Below are positions 42,304-50,623 of a stretch of 64,000 nt of DNA, piece by piece. Position numbers and translations under genes: made by a program. The stretch's first letter is position 1. Each line of letters starts with the position of its first letter. Origin of the DNA: Streptomyces althioticus (GTDB taxonomy: Bacteria > Actinomycetota > Actinomycetes > Streptomycetales > Streptomycetaceae); assembly GCA_014649355.1 (NCBI GenBank), contig BMSW01000007.1, forward strand, positions 248,001-312,000, read 5' to 3'. The notes beneath the pieces were generated by a model, which saw only the letters and a program-made list of their open reading frames with translations, searched no databases and was not told the DNA's origin.

Positions 42304-42642
42304 TCAGGCCGCGTGATCGTGCGCGGTGAAGGTCACGCGCGTGTCGTCGTCGTCCAGGGCGATGTTCAGCGTCGCGTCGAGTGCCGTCGCCAGCTTGGCG
42401 AGCAGCGGCAGCGTCGGGACGGTGTCGGACCCCTCGATCCGGGAAATCTTCGCCTGGGTGAGACCCGCACGGTCGGCCAGCTCGGTCTGGGTCAGTCCGA
42501 GCTCGGCCCGACGGTCGTAGACGGCCTTCGCGAGCGCCATGGACAGCCGGATCTCGCGGCGGGCCTCGGCCACGTCCTCCGGCTCGGTCAGACCCTCCGC
42601 CAGCTTCCGCTCCCGCAAGCTTTTCCAGCGGCTATGGCTCAT
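42304..42642 (-). CDS. XRE-type antitoxin
   Basis: 112 residues. An N-terminal helix region (SRWKSLRERKLAEGL, RREIRLSMALAKAVYDR) leads to an XRE HTH (LGLTQTELADRAGLTQAKIS, RIEGSDTVPTLPLLAKLATA) and a short beta tail TRVTFTAHDHAA. This is the antitoxin of the HigBA-like class in which the toxin gene comes first. ATG 42642 overlaps the toxin stop (ATGA) and has GAGAGGTGAGG just upstream. It probably represses its own operon through the palindrome at 43035. Confidence 0.88.
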   Translation of the reverse strand: MSHSRWKSLRERKLAEGLTEPEDVAEARREIRLSMALAKAVYDRRAELGLTQTELADRAGLTQAKISRIEGSDTVPTLPLLAKLATALDATLNIALDDDDTRVTFTAHDHAA

Positions 42643-42986
42643 TGCCTCACCTCTCCCTGACCGACGGTTCGGATGAACTCCTCGTGCGCCGGTTCGTGTT
42701 CCGCCTCGCACACCTTCTGCGCGAGTTTCGCGCGCCTGACTTCGCCGTCCTCCCGCATTCTCGTCTTTCGGAAGACGGTCAGCAGGACCGCGGTGCGCTG
42801 AGGTGTGAACCAGTAGGTGACACGTATGGCGGCGCCGTCGAGCGTCGGACGCAGCTCTCGGACACCGTCGCCGAGGTACCGGGCATAGGGCTCGCCCAGC
42901 TCAGCACCCTGCTCCGCCAGCAGGCCGACGTACTCGTCGATCTTGAGGAAGTGCTTGGCCGGCAGGGTGTCGAGCCAGTCGCGCAC
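42639..42986 (-). CDS. RelE/HigB-like toxin
   Basis: 115 residues from GTG 42986. The core is typical of the Gp49/HigB branch of RelE mRNA interferases: LGEPYARYLGDGVRELRPTL, IRVTYWFTPQRTAVLLTVF, KTRMREDGEVRRAKLAQKV. It would cleave mRNA at the ribosome when not held by the XRE antitoxin. The in-frame sequence just upstream reads LFTIELEP, which is the N-terminal strand that HigB homologues have, so translation may really begin at CTG 43013 or CTG 43022; an in-frame TAG lies beyond. Confidence 0.85.
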   Translation of the reverse strand: MRDWLDTLPAKHFLKIDEYVGLLAEQGAELGEPYARYLGDGVRELRPTLDGAAIRVTYWFTPQRTAVLLTVFRKTRMREDGEVRRAKLAQKVCEAEHEPAHEEFIRTVGQGEVRQ

Positions 42987-43034
42987 TTCGGGTTCCAGCT
43001 CGATGGTGAACAGTTCATCCAGGCCCTCACGCTA

Positions 43035-43052
43035 TATGTCGTCAACGACATA
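43035..43052. promoter_or_regulatory. Toxin-antitoxin operator
   Basis: TATGTCGT-CA-ACGACATA, 8-bp arms around 2 bases, just upstream of the toxin reading frame. On the minus strand it overlaps TTGACG, a good -35. This is the expected place for autoregulation by the antitoxin or the complex. Confidence 0.7.
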
Positions 43053-43082
43053 CGCAACGCGCGGCAGCGCTCCCGCGCGTTC

Positions 43083-44705
43083 TCAGATCACGCGGAACAG
43101 GTCCGCCGTCGTGTGGACGTCCGTCAGGTCGTCGACCGTGCGGAGGTTGTCGCAGAGGGTCTCGAGGACGGAGCCGGAGGCGGTGGCCGTGTCGGGGGTG
43201 GCGATGGCGACGCCGAAGAGGCGGAAGTCCAGACGGCGTTTGATCTCGTTCCACAGACGGGTCCAGTTCTCCGAGACCTCGCAGGCGTCGTCGGTGATCA
43301 GGACGATGTCGCCGCGGGCGCGGGACGCGGAGTCGAACTCCTCCTCCAGGATCTTCGCGGCCGTGCCCAGCGGGCGCTGGAAGTCCGTGCCGCCGCCGAG
43401 GAACGTCTCCGCGAAGTCCAGCACGTCCGTGACGGGGGCCGGCCGGTCGCCCGGGAAGCGGAAGACCTGGAGCTTGTCGGCGGCGGAGAACAGGATGCCG
43501 ACGAAGTCCCGTCCCGCGTGGCGCGCCTGGTCCAGCAGCGCCAGTGCGCACGCCTTCGACCACGCCTCCCGGGTGATCCCGCCGGGCCCCTCCGCGTACA
43601 TGGAGTGCGAGGTGTCCACGCACGCGATCACCGCGCCCTTGCCGGTGCCCTGCTCGCCCCGGCTGTCGTACAGCATCAGCTCGCCGGCGGCGTACCGCGC
43701 GGCGAACACCGCGCGCAGTTCCGGCACGCCGAGGACGGCCAGCTCGGAGGGGATGGCGCGGGAGAGGTCGTCGCCGAGGGTGACGCCGACCAGTTCGCCG
43801 GTGGCGTGCTCCACCTTGCGGGCGCGTTCGCCGGCCGCCATCTGCCGGAAGCGGCCGATCAGTTCGGCCCACCGCGCGAGCCGTCCCGAGCGCAGCCGTT
43901 CGGCGAGGCGGGCGCGCTCCTCGAACGGCATCCGTTCCGTCTCGCCCGCGTCCACGCCCCACGCCCGCATCAGCGCGGCCTCCTGCCGGACCGCCCCGGC
44001 CGCCGCCGACGCCGCGTTCCGGGCGGCGGACCGGATGCCGGGGACCGCCGCCGCCATCGCCTGCGCGGCGGCACCGTCCTCCCGCCGGGCGCTCTCCTCG
44101 GCCTCGCGAGCCGCCTCGGCCGCCCGGCGTACCGCGGCGGCGGCTGGCGCGGGCACCTCGCCCTGCGCGTCGGCCTCCTCGGCGGCCTGCCGCAGCGCCT
44201 CGCCGACGGCGGTCGCCGCGGCCTCGGCCTCCTGCCGGGCCCGGTCCGCCCGCCCGGTCCGCTCCCGCGCCTCCCGCGACCGCTCCAGCAGCCCGCGCAG
44301 CGCGGACCCCTGGGCGAGTACGGCCATGGCCGCGGCGTAGGCGTCGCCCGCCGTCTCCCGGTGCAGGGGGGCGAAGTCGGGGGACTGCGTCAGCGCGGTG
44401 ACCACCTGGTGGTGGACCAGGTGGGACGGGGCCATGACGGCGCGCTCCCGCAGACGCGGGGCCGCCTGGTACGCGCACAGGAAGACGTCCGCCAGCAGGT
44501 CGGGCGCGTGCGCGTGCCGGGTGAGGAGCTGCGCCGACAGTTCACGCAGCGCCGCCGACCGCGCGTACACGTCCCGCCACGCCACCCGGTCGTACGGGCC
44601 CGCCACCACGGCCGTGGTGTGCCGTTCGGCGGGGGCGGCGGACAGGGCCAGCCACCGGCCGGCCTGCCGCGTGAGCGCGTCGAGCCGCTCGGGTTCGTCG
44701 TCCAC
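43083..44705 (-). CDS. VWA domain protein paired with MoxR ATPase (ViaA-like)
   Basis: 540 residues. The N-terminal 300 residues are helical and Ala/Glu/Arg-rich, probably coiled coil around 145-235. The C-terminal vWA domain starts near 340 with the MIDAS DTSHSM in VIACVDTSHSMYAEG, then GGGTDFQRPL and LITDDACEV. The serine of DxSxS is present. GTG 44705 is eight bases after the MoxR stop, with TGAGG overlapping that stop, so the two are one operon. By analogy with RavA-ViaA, the pair may act as a chaperone or insertion machine for metal or respiratory complexes. That role is inferred. Confidence 0.88.
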   Translation of the reverse strand: MDDEPERLDALTRQAGRWLALSAAPAERHTTAVVAGPYDRVAWRDVYARSAALRELSAQLLTRHAHAPDLLADVFLCAYQAAPRLRERAVMAPSHLVHHQVVTALTQSPDFAPLHRETAGDAYAAAMAVLAQGSALRGLLERSREARERTGRADRARQEAEAAATAVGEALRQAAEEADAQGEVPAPAAAAVRRAAEAAREAEESARREDGAAAQAMAAAVPGIRSAARNAASAAAGAVRQEAALMRAWGVDAGETERMPFEERARLAERLRSGRLARWAELIGRFRQMAAGERARKVEHATGELVGVTLGDDLSRAIPSELAVLGVPELRAVFAARYAAGELMLYDSRGEQGTGKGAVIACVDTSHSMYAEGPGGITREAWSKACALALLDQARHAGRDFVGILFSAADKLQVFRFPGDRPAPVTDVLDFAETFLGGGTDFQRPLGTAAKILEEEFDSASRARGDIVLITDDACEVSENWTRLWNEIKRRLDFRLFGVAIATPDTATASGSVLETLCDNLRTVDDLTDVHTTADLFRVI

Positions 44706-44713
44706 GGGGCGCC

Positions 44714-45913
44714 TCAGAGCTGGGTCGGCACCATGGACGCGTCCACGCCCAGCGCCTCGGTGAGCACCCGGGCGCGGACCGCGCGCTGGCGGCCGGTCAC
44801 CCGGTCGATGGTCGCCGTGGACCGTCCGGCGCTCGCCGCCTCCTCCCGCAGCCGCTCCAGCCGCCTGCCCGCCATGGCCAGCTTGTGGTGCGCGTTCTTG
44901 ATGACCCACTCGCTCAGCGCCTCCCGCGACTGCCCGGCCATCGCGTCGAGCTGCGCCTCCAGTTCCTCGACGACGTCGGCGAGGTCGAGCGCCTCCCGGG
45001 CGTCCGGGTTCACCAGGTTCAGCACCTCGCGTTCCACGACCGGGCGCTGGGCGGGGGAGTCCCACAGCACGTGGGTCAGCACGGACAGGTCGCTCTCCGC
45101 GACCTCCGTCCGCCCGTCCAGGTACGCGGACGCCTGGAGCAGCCCGACCGCCTGCCGCCACCGCCGGTCGGAGGCGACGAGCTCCTTGCGGCGCAGGGCG
45201 GCCCGCAGCGTCACCACCGCGTCCACGATCGCGTCGGGCACCTCCACCGAGGGGACGCCCTCGGTCACCGCACGCTGGAGCGCGGCCAGTTCGAGGGTGG
45301 TGCGCGGGGCGGGCTCGGCGGGGCGTCCGACGGCGGACCGTACGAGCGCGGCGAAGTTCGAGGGGTCCTCCAGATAGCCGACCTCGATCCGCACCAGCAG
45401 CCGGTCGTAGATCGCGGCCGAGTCCTCCCCGTCCGGGAGTTCGTTGCTCGCGGTGATCGCGCCGATCAGCGGGCAGCGGATCGGGGCGCCGCCGTTCTCG
45501 GGGTGGTAGATCCGCTCGTTGAGATAGCCGAGCGTCTCGTTCAACGCGGCCGTGGAGCACTTGAAGATCTCGTCGACGAAGGCGATGTGCGCGGTCGTCG
45601 CGCGCCCGTCGTACACCTGCCGGTACTCGCCCCGCGCCAGCGCGGCCACGTCGATCGGCCCGAACATCCGCGTCGGCGCGGTGAACTTCGACAGCAGGAT
45701 CTCCCAGTACGCGGCCCCGTCGATCCGGCCCGTCAGCTCCCGCGCCAGCTCGGACTTGGCCGTGCCGGGCGGGCCCAGCACCAGCGAGTGCTGCCCGGCC
45801 AGCAGCGTCACCACCAGCGTCCGTACGACGTCGTCCCGCTCGAAGAACCGTTCCGACAGCTCCCCGCAGACCGCCCGCAGCCGCCGCGCCGTCTCCTGCG
45901 CGTCCCCCGCCAT
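44714..45913 (-). CDS. MoxR/RavA-type AAA+ ATPase
   Basis: 399 residues. Walker A GPPGTAKSELAR, Walker B HIAFVDEIFKCSTAAL, sensor 1 ITASNELP, and the sensor 2/lid region are all visible. The STAALNETLGYLNERIYHP segment is typical of the RavA branch. ATG 45913 follows GGGAGGGAC. It is the first gene of a two-gene operon with the vWA protein at 43083. Likely role: ATP-driven remodelling of the partner or its client. Confidence 0.92.
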   Translation of the reverse strand: MAGDAQETARRLRAVCGELSERFFERDDVVRTLVVTLLAGQHSLVLGPPGTAKSELARELTGRIDGAAYWEILLSKFTAPTRMFGPIDVAALARGEYRQVYDGRATTAHIAFVDEIFKCSTAALNETLGYLNERIYHPENGGAPIRCPLIGAITASNELPDGEDSAAIYDRLLVRIEVGYLEDPSNFAALVRSAVGRPAEPAPRTTLELAALQRAVTEGVPSVEVPDAIVDAVVTLRAALRRKELVASDRRWRQAVGLLQASAYLDGRTEVAESDLSVLTHVLWDSPAQRPVVEREVLNLVNPDAREALDLADVVEELEAQLDAMAGQSREALSEWVIKNAHHKLAMAGRRLERLREEAASAGRSTATIDRVTGRQRAVRARVLTEALGVDASMVPTQL

Positions 45914-45975
45914 GCCGTGTCCCTCCCCGTGCCCGCCCCGCTCAGGGGCGTCCTCGGTCACCCGTGCGGCCCACG

Positions 45976-46581
45976 CTACCTACCCCCGGGCCGGTCCGGG
46001 CGCGGGAAGCGGGCACGCACCGCGTCGATGCAGGTGTCGCGGGAGGTGGGCCCGCCGAAGCGGAGACGGTCGTATGCCGTGAACGCCGGTTCCAGGGCGT
46101 CGAGCTCGTCGACCAGGGCGTGCAGCCGCACCGCGTCGACGTCGGGCTCGTCCAGCGCGGCGCCGATCGCGGCCGTCAGCCGGTCCTTCCGTTGGATGGC
46201 GGCCGGGGTCACCGAGTGGAGACACACGTACTGTCCACTGAGGTACGCGTTCCACTCCGCCTTCCCGGCGACCGGGTCGGCCCAGTGGGCGGTGAACCAC
46301 GCCTCGAGCAGGTCGACGCCGCCGGCCTCGTCGGCGAGCGCGAACAGGTCGGCCGGCACCATCTCTGCGCCGTCGGACCGCAGATAGCCGGGGAGAGGGA
46401 GGCGCCCGTCCAGCATCAGCCGCCGCACCGCGTCGGTGTCGCGGCCCCGCGCCGCGCACAGCTCCTCCAGGACGACGAACTGTGCGGTGACGTACGCGTC
46501 GTCCGCGGCGGTCATCGGATGGTCGCCGTTGACCTCCCGGAACCGCTCGGCGAGCTGCTGCTTCAGATCCGTCTCCGGCAC
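45976..46581 (-). CDS. DUF6058-like hypothetical protein
   Basis: 201 residues from GTG 46581, chosen because AGGAGG lies six bases upstream; the ORF is open further (MPSAARETPAPRRRRRP) but without such support. Soluble, helical, with FREVNGDHPMTAADDAYVTA and WFTAHWADPVAGKAEWNAYL. It resembles the streptomycete family I recall as DUF6058, described as natural-product related. No function assigned. It stands between the MoxR operon and a TetR gene on the same strand. Confidence 0.75.
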   Translation of the reverse strand: MPETDLKQQLAERFREVNGDHPMTAADDAYVTAQFVVLEELCAARGRDTDAVRRLMLDGRLPLPGYLRSDGAEMVPADLFALADEAGGVDLLEAWFTAHWADPVAGKAEWNAYLSGQYVCLHSVTPAAIQRKDRLTAAIGAALDEPDVDAVRLHALVDELDALEPAFTAYDRLRFGGPTSRDTCIDAVRARFPRPDRPGGR

Positions 46582-46680
46582 CGGGCGCCTCCTGCGTCTG
46601 GGCGCGGGCGTCTCCCGCGCGGCACTCGGCACGCTACGGGCGGGACGGTTCGGCCATCACCGAACGGTGGACGGAGTCCC

Positions 46681-47307
46681 TCACATGGACAGACGGGGCG
46701 CCGGCGGCAGCGGAGTCGCCGCCTCCGGCGCCGGCGCCGCGCGGAACGCCTCGATGACGTAGGCCGCGTAACGGCGGGACGCGGCGACCCTGGCCGTGCG
46801 GGGGGTGTCCTGGAGGCCCCGGTGGGCCATCAGGATCAGCACCAGGTCGTCGACCACGAAGTCCGGCCGCAGCCGGCCGGTCTGCCGTGCCCGGCGGGCC
46901 AGTTCGGTCACCGCGCGCAGCGTCCGCTCCCGGTCCTCGGCGAAGTCCATCGCCTCGGGGAACGCCGTCATGAAGGCGTCCGCGAACCCCCGGCTGTGGG
47001 CGTGCAGCTCGCAGATCCTCCCGATCAGGTCGCAGAAGCCGTGCCACGGGTCGGGGTCCGCGAGGGCGTCGAGAACAGCTGTCCGACAGGCCCGCCGCTG
47101 CTCCGCGAAGGTCTGCGCGAGCAGGTCCCGCTTCGCCGGGAAGTGCCGGTACAGCGTGGCGGGACCGACCCCCGCCCGCCGCGCGACCTCACGCATCGGC
47201 GCGCCCAGACCCTCCTCGCCGAACACCGTGCGCGCCGCCTCCAGGATGCGGACGCGGTTGTCGCGGGCGTCGGAGCGTACGGGGTGGTGAGGCACTTCGG
47301 TGGTCAT
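46681..47307 (-). CDS. TetR family regulator
   Basis: 208 residues. HTH: ARTVFGEEGLGAPMREVARR, AGVGPATLYRHFPAKRDLLA. The C-terminal domain (TAVLDALADPDPWHGFCDLI) is typical of TetR regulators of the SACE_7040 type. ATG 47307 has GAGAGACG upstream. It is divergent from an MDR oxidoreductase over 80 bases, with a CGGACG-CGTCCG site between, the usual arrangement for a repressor and its target. Confidence 0.92.
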   Translation of the reverse strand: MTTEVPHHPVRSDARDNRVRILEAARTVFGEEGLGAPMREVARRAGVGPATLYRHFPAKRDLLAQTFAEQRRACRTAVLDALADPDPWHGFCDLIGRICELHAHSRGFADAFMTAFPEAMDFAEDRERTLRAVTELARRARQTGRLRPDFVVDDLVLILMAHRGLQDTPRTARVAASRRYAAYVIEAFRAAPAPEAATPLPPAPRLSM

Positions 47308-47327
47308 CGTCTCTCACTTCGGTCGAG

Positions 47328-47343
47328 CGGACGGGGGCGTCCG
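47328..47343. promoter_or_regulatory. Putative TetR operator
   Basis: CGGACG-GGGG-CGTCCG, 6-bp arms with a 4-base centre, in the 80-base divergent region 20 bases upstream of tetR and 44 bases upstream of the oxidoreductase. Confidence 0.5.
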
Positions 47344-47387
47344 TTACGTTCCGACGGCGGTGCTGCCACCGACTTTAAGGAGCAGAG

Positions 47388-48353
47388 ATGAAAGCCGTGG
47401 TGATCCGGACCTTCGGAGCGCCCGAAGGGCTGGAGGTCGTCGACCTTCCCGCGCCCGTTCCCGGGCCTGGGCAGGTGCTGGTCGCCACCGAGGCGATCGG
47501 GGTCGGCGGGGTGGACGCCGTGATCCGCCGGGGTGCGCTCGCCGAGCACGGGTTCCGGGAGGGCCACCTCCTCGGGAGTGAGATCGCGGGGACCGTTACC
47601 GCCGTGGGGGAAGGCGTCGACGCCTCCTGGACCGGGCGGCGGGTGTGGGCGTTCACCGGGCTGTCCGGCGGATACGCCGAGCGGGCCGTCGCCCGCGTCG
47701 AGGACGTCCTCGCACTGCCCGACGGGCTGAGCGGAGCGGACGCGGTGACCCTCGGCGGTTCCGGGATCGTCGCCCACTTCGCCCTGCGGAAGGCCCACTT
47801 CGCGCCCGGTGAGACCGTGCTCGTGCGCGGGGCGGCGGGAAGCATCGGGATCACGGCCGTCCAGCTCGCCGCACGGGGCGGCGCGGGCGCCGTGGCGGTC
47901 ACCACCTCGTCCGAGGAGCGGGGCGCACGGCTGCGGGAGCTGGGGGCGACCCACGTGCTCGACCGCTCAGGGAAGAGCGGCGACGCGGGCGGGCCGACCG
48001 GCTTCGACGTCGTGATCGACGTGGTCGGCGGACCGGGGATGCCGGACGTCCTGGACGCGCTGCACGCCGACGGGCGGTACGTGCTGGTGGGGGTCGTCGG
48101 CGGACAGCCGCCGGAGGACTTCGGCATGCGGCTGATGCACGGCTTCCGCAAGTCGCTGTCGTTCGCCACCTTCAGCGCCGACACCGTGCCCGCCCCCGAC
48201 CGTCAGGCCGTACGGGCGCGGCAGTTCGCCGAGGCCGCGCGCGGGGAACTGCGGACCGTCGTGCACGACGTGCTGCCGCTGGACCGGGCCGCGGACGCCC
48301 ACCGCGCGATGGACGCGGGGGAGGTGTTCGGGCGGGTGGTGCTCACACCCTGA
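47388..48353 (+). CDS. Quinone-oxidoreductase-like MDR protein
   Basis: 321 residues, zinc-free medium-chain dehydrogenase. No Cys-rich structural zinc loop is present. NADPH domain: VLVRGAAGSIGITAVQLAAR (AxxGxxG pattern), then LRELGATHVLDRSG and VVIDVVGG. The N-terminus MKAVVIRTFGAPEGLEVVDL is typical of QOR. AAGGAG precedes ATG 47388. It is probably induced by an electrophile or quinone sensed by the divergent TetR protein. The 3' end overlaps a tandem duplication that includes the stop codon. Confidence 0.93.
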   Translation: MKAVVIRTFGAPEGLEVVDLPAPVPGPGQVLVATEAIGVGGVDAVIRRGALAEHGFREGHLLGSEIAGTVTAVGEGVDASWTGRRVWAFTGLSGGYAERAVARVEDVLALPDGLSGADAVTLGGSGIVAHFALRKAHFAPGETVLVRGAAGSIGITAVQLAARGGAGAVAVTTSSEERGARLRELGATHVLDRSGKSGDAGGPTGFDVVIDVVGGPGMPDVLDALHADGRYVLVGVVGGQPPEDFGMRLMHGFRKSLSFATFSADTVPAPDRQAVRARQFAEAARGELRTVVHDVLPLDRAADAHRAMDAGEVFGRVVLTP

Positions 48354-48376
48354 TCCGGGTGGTGCTCACACCCTGA
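48333..48376 (+). repeat. Tandem duplication spanning the stop codon
   Basis: CGGGTGGTGCTCACACCCTGA occurs twice, at 48333 and 48356, separated by TC. The first copy encodes the end of the oxidoreductase (RVVLTP stop); the second repeats it without function. Confidence 0.9.
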
Positions 48377-48482
48377 GGGGGACGTGAGAGGGCTGAGCCG
48401 GGACGTGATGTGGCGCCCGGTCCGCGCGTCGCTGCGGGTTGCGCGCGGACCGGGGCCGTACTGGGGGAGCCCGGTGAGGGGC

Positions 48483-48908
48483 TCAGTGCGCGGTGGACGC
48501 GAGCGGGCGCTGCTTCAGCGCCGCGGTGTGCGCGTCCATCCGCTCGGCGGCCAGGATCGCCGCCGCCGTGTCCGCGCGTGACGCGGCGACGACCAGGGCG
48601 CGTCCGGCGAGCGCGTGCGCCTTCCGGTGCAGGGCCGTCGCGTCCGGCTCGCGGCCGCGCGTGGACGTGGTCGCACGGGCCGGCGTACGTCCTCCCCGCA
48701 GGCGGGTGATCTCCTGGGTGAGCCGCTCGGCCGCCGTGTCCAGATCGGCCGAGGGAGCCGTCACCCGCAGCTCGTCGGTGACGGCGAGCAGCGCGGCGAG
48801 ATGGCCCGCGAGCTGGATGTCCAGCTCCTCCTCGCGGGACCTGTGGGGGAAGTCGTCAGGGCCGGCCATCGTGCTGTGGACCGACTTGGAGCGGATCGGT
48901 TCGTACAT
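48483..48908 (-). CDS. Conserved hypothetical protein, helical
   Basis: 141 residues, no transmembrane segment: MYEPIRSKSVHSTMAGPDDF, then two long Ala/Leu/Arg-rich helices (LAGHLAALLAVTDELRVTAP and TALHRKAHALAGRALVVAAS). The first 20 residues resemble those of orthologues that I recall from other streptomycetes. AGGAGG sits right before ATG 48908. Upstream lies an inverted repeat at 48946-48963 and a TAGGAT -10-like hexamer, so expression is probably regulated. Function unknown. Confidence 0.75.
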   Translation of the reverse strand: MYEPIRSKSVHSTMAGPDDFPHRSREEELDIQLAGHLAALLAVTDELRVTAPSADLDTAAERLTQEITRLRGGRTPARATTSTRGREPDATALHRKAHALAGRALVVAASRADTAAAILAAERMDAHTAALKQRPLASTAH

Positions 48909-48945
48909 GGATGGCCTCCTGGGTGCTGACAGGAAGCCATCCTAG

Positions 48946-48963
48946 CTTAGATTCTGTCTAAAG
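48946..48963. promoter_or_regulatory. AT-rich inverted repeat at a promoter
   Basis: CTTAGA-TTCTG-TCTAAAG: TTAGA and TCTAA arms around five bases. On the minus strand it directly precedes TAGGAT, a plausible -10 for the gene at 48483. The form is reminiscent of Fur/PerR-family boxes, but that is a guess. Confidence 0.5.
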
Positions 48964-49012
48964 TTGAGCCGAGGTCGAAAGTGATCAGGCCTCCGTACGG
49001 AGTGCGTGGAGC

Positions 49013-50224
49013 TCAGTGCTGGCTGTAGCCGTCGAGGAAGCGGGCGATGCGGCCGACCGCGTCCCGCAGGTCCGTGACCGAGGGCAGGGTGACCACGCGG
49101 AAGTGGTCCGGTTCCGGCCAGTTGAAGCCGGTGCCCTGCACGACCATGATCTTCTCGCGGCGCAGCAGGTCCAGCACCATCCGCCGGTCGTCCTTGACCT
49201 TGAAGACCTCGGGGTCCAGGCGCGGGAACAGATACAGCGCACCCTTCGGCTTCACGCAGCTCACACCCGGGATCTGGGTCAGCAGCTCGTACGCCACGTC
49301 CCGCTGTTCGCGCAGCCGTCCGCCCGGCAGTACCAGGTCGTTGATCGTCTGGCGGCCGCTGAGCGCGGCGACCACCCCGTGCTGACCCGGCATGTTCGCG
49401 CACAGGCGCATGTTCGCCAGGATCGTCAGGCCCTCGATGTAGGAGTCGGCGTGGGCGCGCGGGCCGGAGATCGACATCCAGCCCACCCGGTAGCCGGCCA
49501 CCCGGTACGCCTTCGACATGCCGTTGAAGGTGAGGGTGAGCAGGTCGGGGGCGACCTTCGCGGTCGGCACGTGCACCGCGTCGTCGTACAGGATCTTGTC
49601 GTAGATCTCGTCGGAGCAGACCAGCAGGTTGTGGCGGCGGGCGATGTCGGTGAGGCCCTTGATGACGGCCTCGTCGTAGACCGCGCCGGTCGGGTTGTTC
49701 GGGTTGATGATGACGATGGCCTTGGTGCGGTCGGTGACCTTGCGCTCCACGTCGGCCAGGTCCGGCATCCAGTCGGACTGCTCGTCGCAGCGGTAGTGCA
49801 CCGCCGTGCCGCCGGAGAGGGAGACGGCCGCCGTCCACAGCGGGTAGTCCGGGGCGGGGACCAGCACCTCGTCGCCGTCGTCCAGCAGGCCCTGCATCGC
49901 CATCACGATCAGCTCGGACACGCCGTTGCCGATGAAGACGTGCTCGACGTCGGTCTCGATGCCGAGCGTCTGGTTGTGCATGACGACGGCCCGGCGCGCG
50001 GCCAGGAGGCCCTTGGCGTCCCCGTAGCCGTGCGCCGACGACACGTTGCGCAGTATGTCCTCGAGGATCTCGGGCGGGCACTCGAAGCCGAACGCCGCCG
50101 GGTTGCCCGTGTTCAGCTTGAGGATGCGGTGACCGGCAGCTTCCAGCCGCATCGCCTCCTCGAGCACCGGGCCCCGGATCTCGTAACAGACGTTGGCGAG
50201 CTTGGTCGACTGGATCACCTGCAT
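49013..50224 (-). CDS. Alanine/aspartate-type class I aminotransferase (AlaA-like)
   Basis: 403 residues, fold-type I PLP aminotransferase. The PLP Lys is in FNGMSKAYRVAGYRVGW; other signature parts are IINPNNPTGAVY and CSDEIYDKILYD. The N-terminus TKLANVCYEIRGPVLEEAMR is characteristic of the AlaA (alanine-synthesising) branch, so glutamate-pyruvate transamination is the best guess. ATG 50224 has no ribosome binding site but has TAAGCT six bases upstream, so it looks leaderless. Confidence 0.93.
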   Translation of the reverse strand: MQVIQSTKLANVCYEIRGPVLEEAMRLEAAGHRILKLNTGNPAAFGFECPPEILEDILRNVSSAHGYGDAKGLLAARRAVVMHNQTLGIETDVEHVFIGNGVSELIVMAMQGLLDDGDEVLVPAPDYPLWTAAVSLSGGTAVHYRCDEQSDWMPDLADVERKVTDRTKAIVIINPNNPTGAVYDEAVIKGLTDIARRHNLLVCSDEIYDKILYDDAVHVPTAKVAPDLLTLTFNGMSKAYRVAGYRVGWMSISGPRAHADSYIEGLTILANMRLCANMPGQHGVVAALSGRQTINDLVLPGGRLREQRDVAYELLTQIPGVSCVKPKGALYLFPRLDPEVFKVKDDRRMVLDLLRREKIMVVQGTGFNWPEPDHFRVVTLPSVTDLRDAVGRIARFLDGYSQH

Positions 50225-50623
50225 GCTGGGAGCTTACGGCCCGGTATGGCCCTTCGGGCCGTGTTTTCCGCCACGTGAGACGCGTCGGTTCGGGTGGTTT
50301 TGTCCTCCGCGTGGTCCTCCGCGTGACGATCAAGGGCGCGCGCCTCCATCACCTCCACACCCAGCCTCCCCACGCCCGGCCCCTCTTTCCGCAGGTCCAG
50401 GGGTGACCCTGTAGGCCGTCCCGCGCCCGGCCGCCGGGAGGGTGCGTCGTGCCCGCCGGCCGGGGGACGCGCGCTGCCCGGCAGCCGGGGTGTGCGCCGC
50501 CCGGCCGTCACCGGGGAAAACGCGTCCTTGCCCGCCCGGCGTCCCCGTGCTGACAATGCGCATGACAATTTTGTGGGCGGCCGGAGCGACCCGGCCGCCC
50601 GACGCCGCATTGAGGGGACCCCC
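50225..50623. other. Divergent intergenic region
   Basis: About 400 bases between the aminotransferase and a secreted protease. The left part is the aminotransferase promoter. The part near 50551-50575 is AT-rich (TGACAAT-GCGCA-TGACAATT, a direct repeat of TGACAAT 12 bases apart) and probably holds the protease promoter or an operator. No RNA gene or convincing small ORF was seen. Confidence 0.45.
50231..50236 (-). promoter_or_regulatory. -10 element for leaderless aminotransferase mRNA
   Basis: TAAGCT on the minus strand fits TANNNT and ends six bases before the ATG at 50224. Confidence 0.5.
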
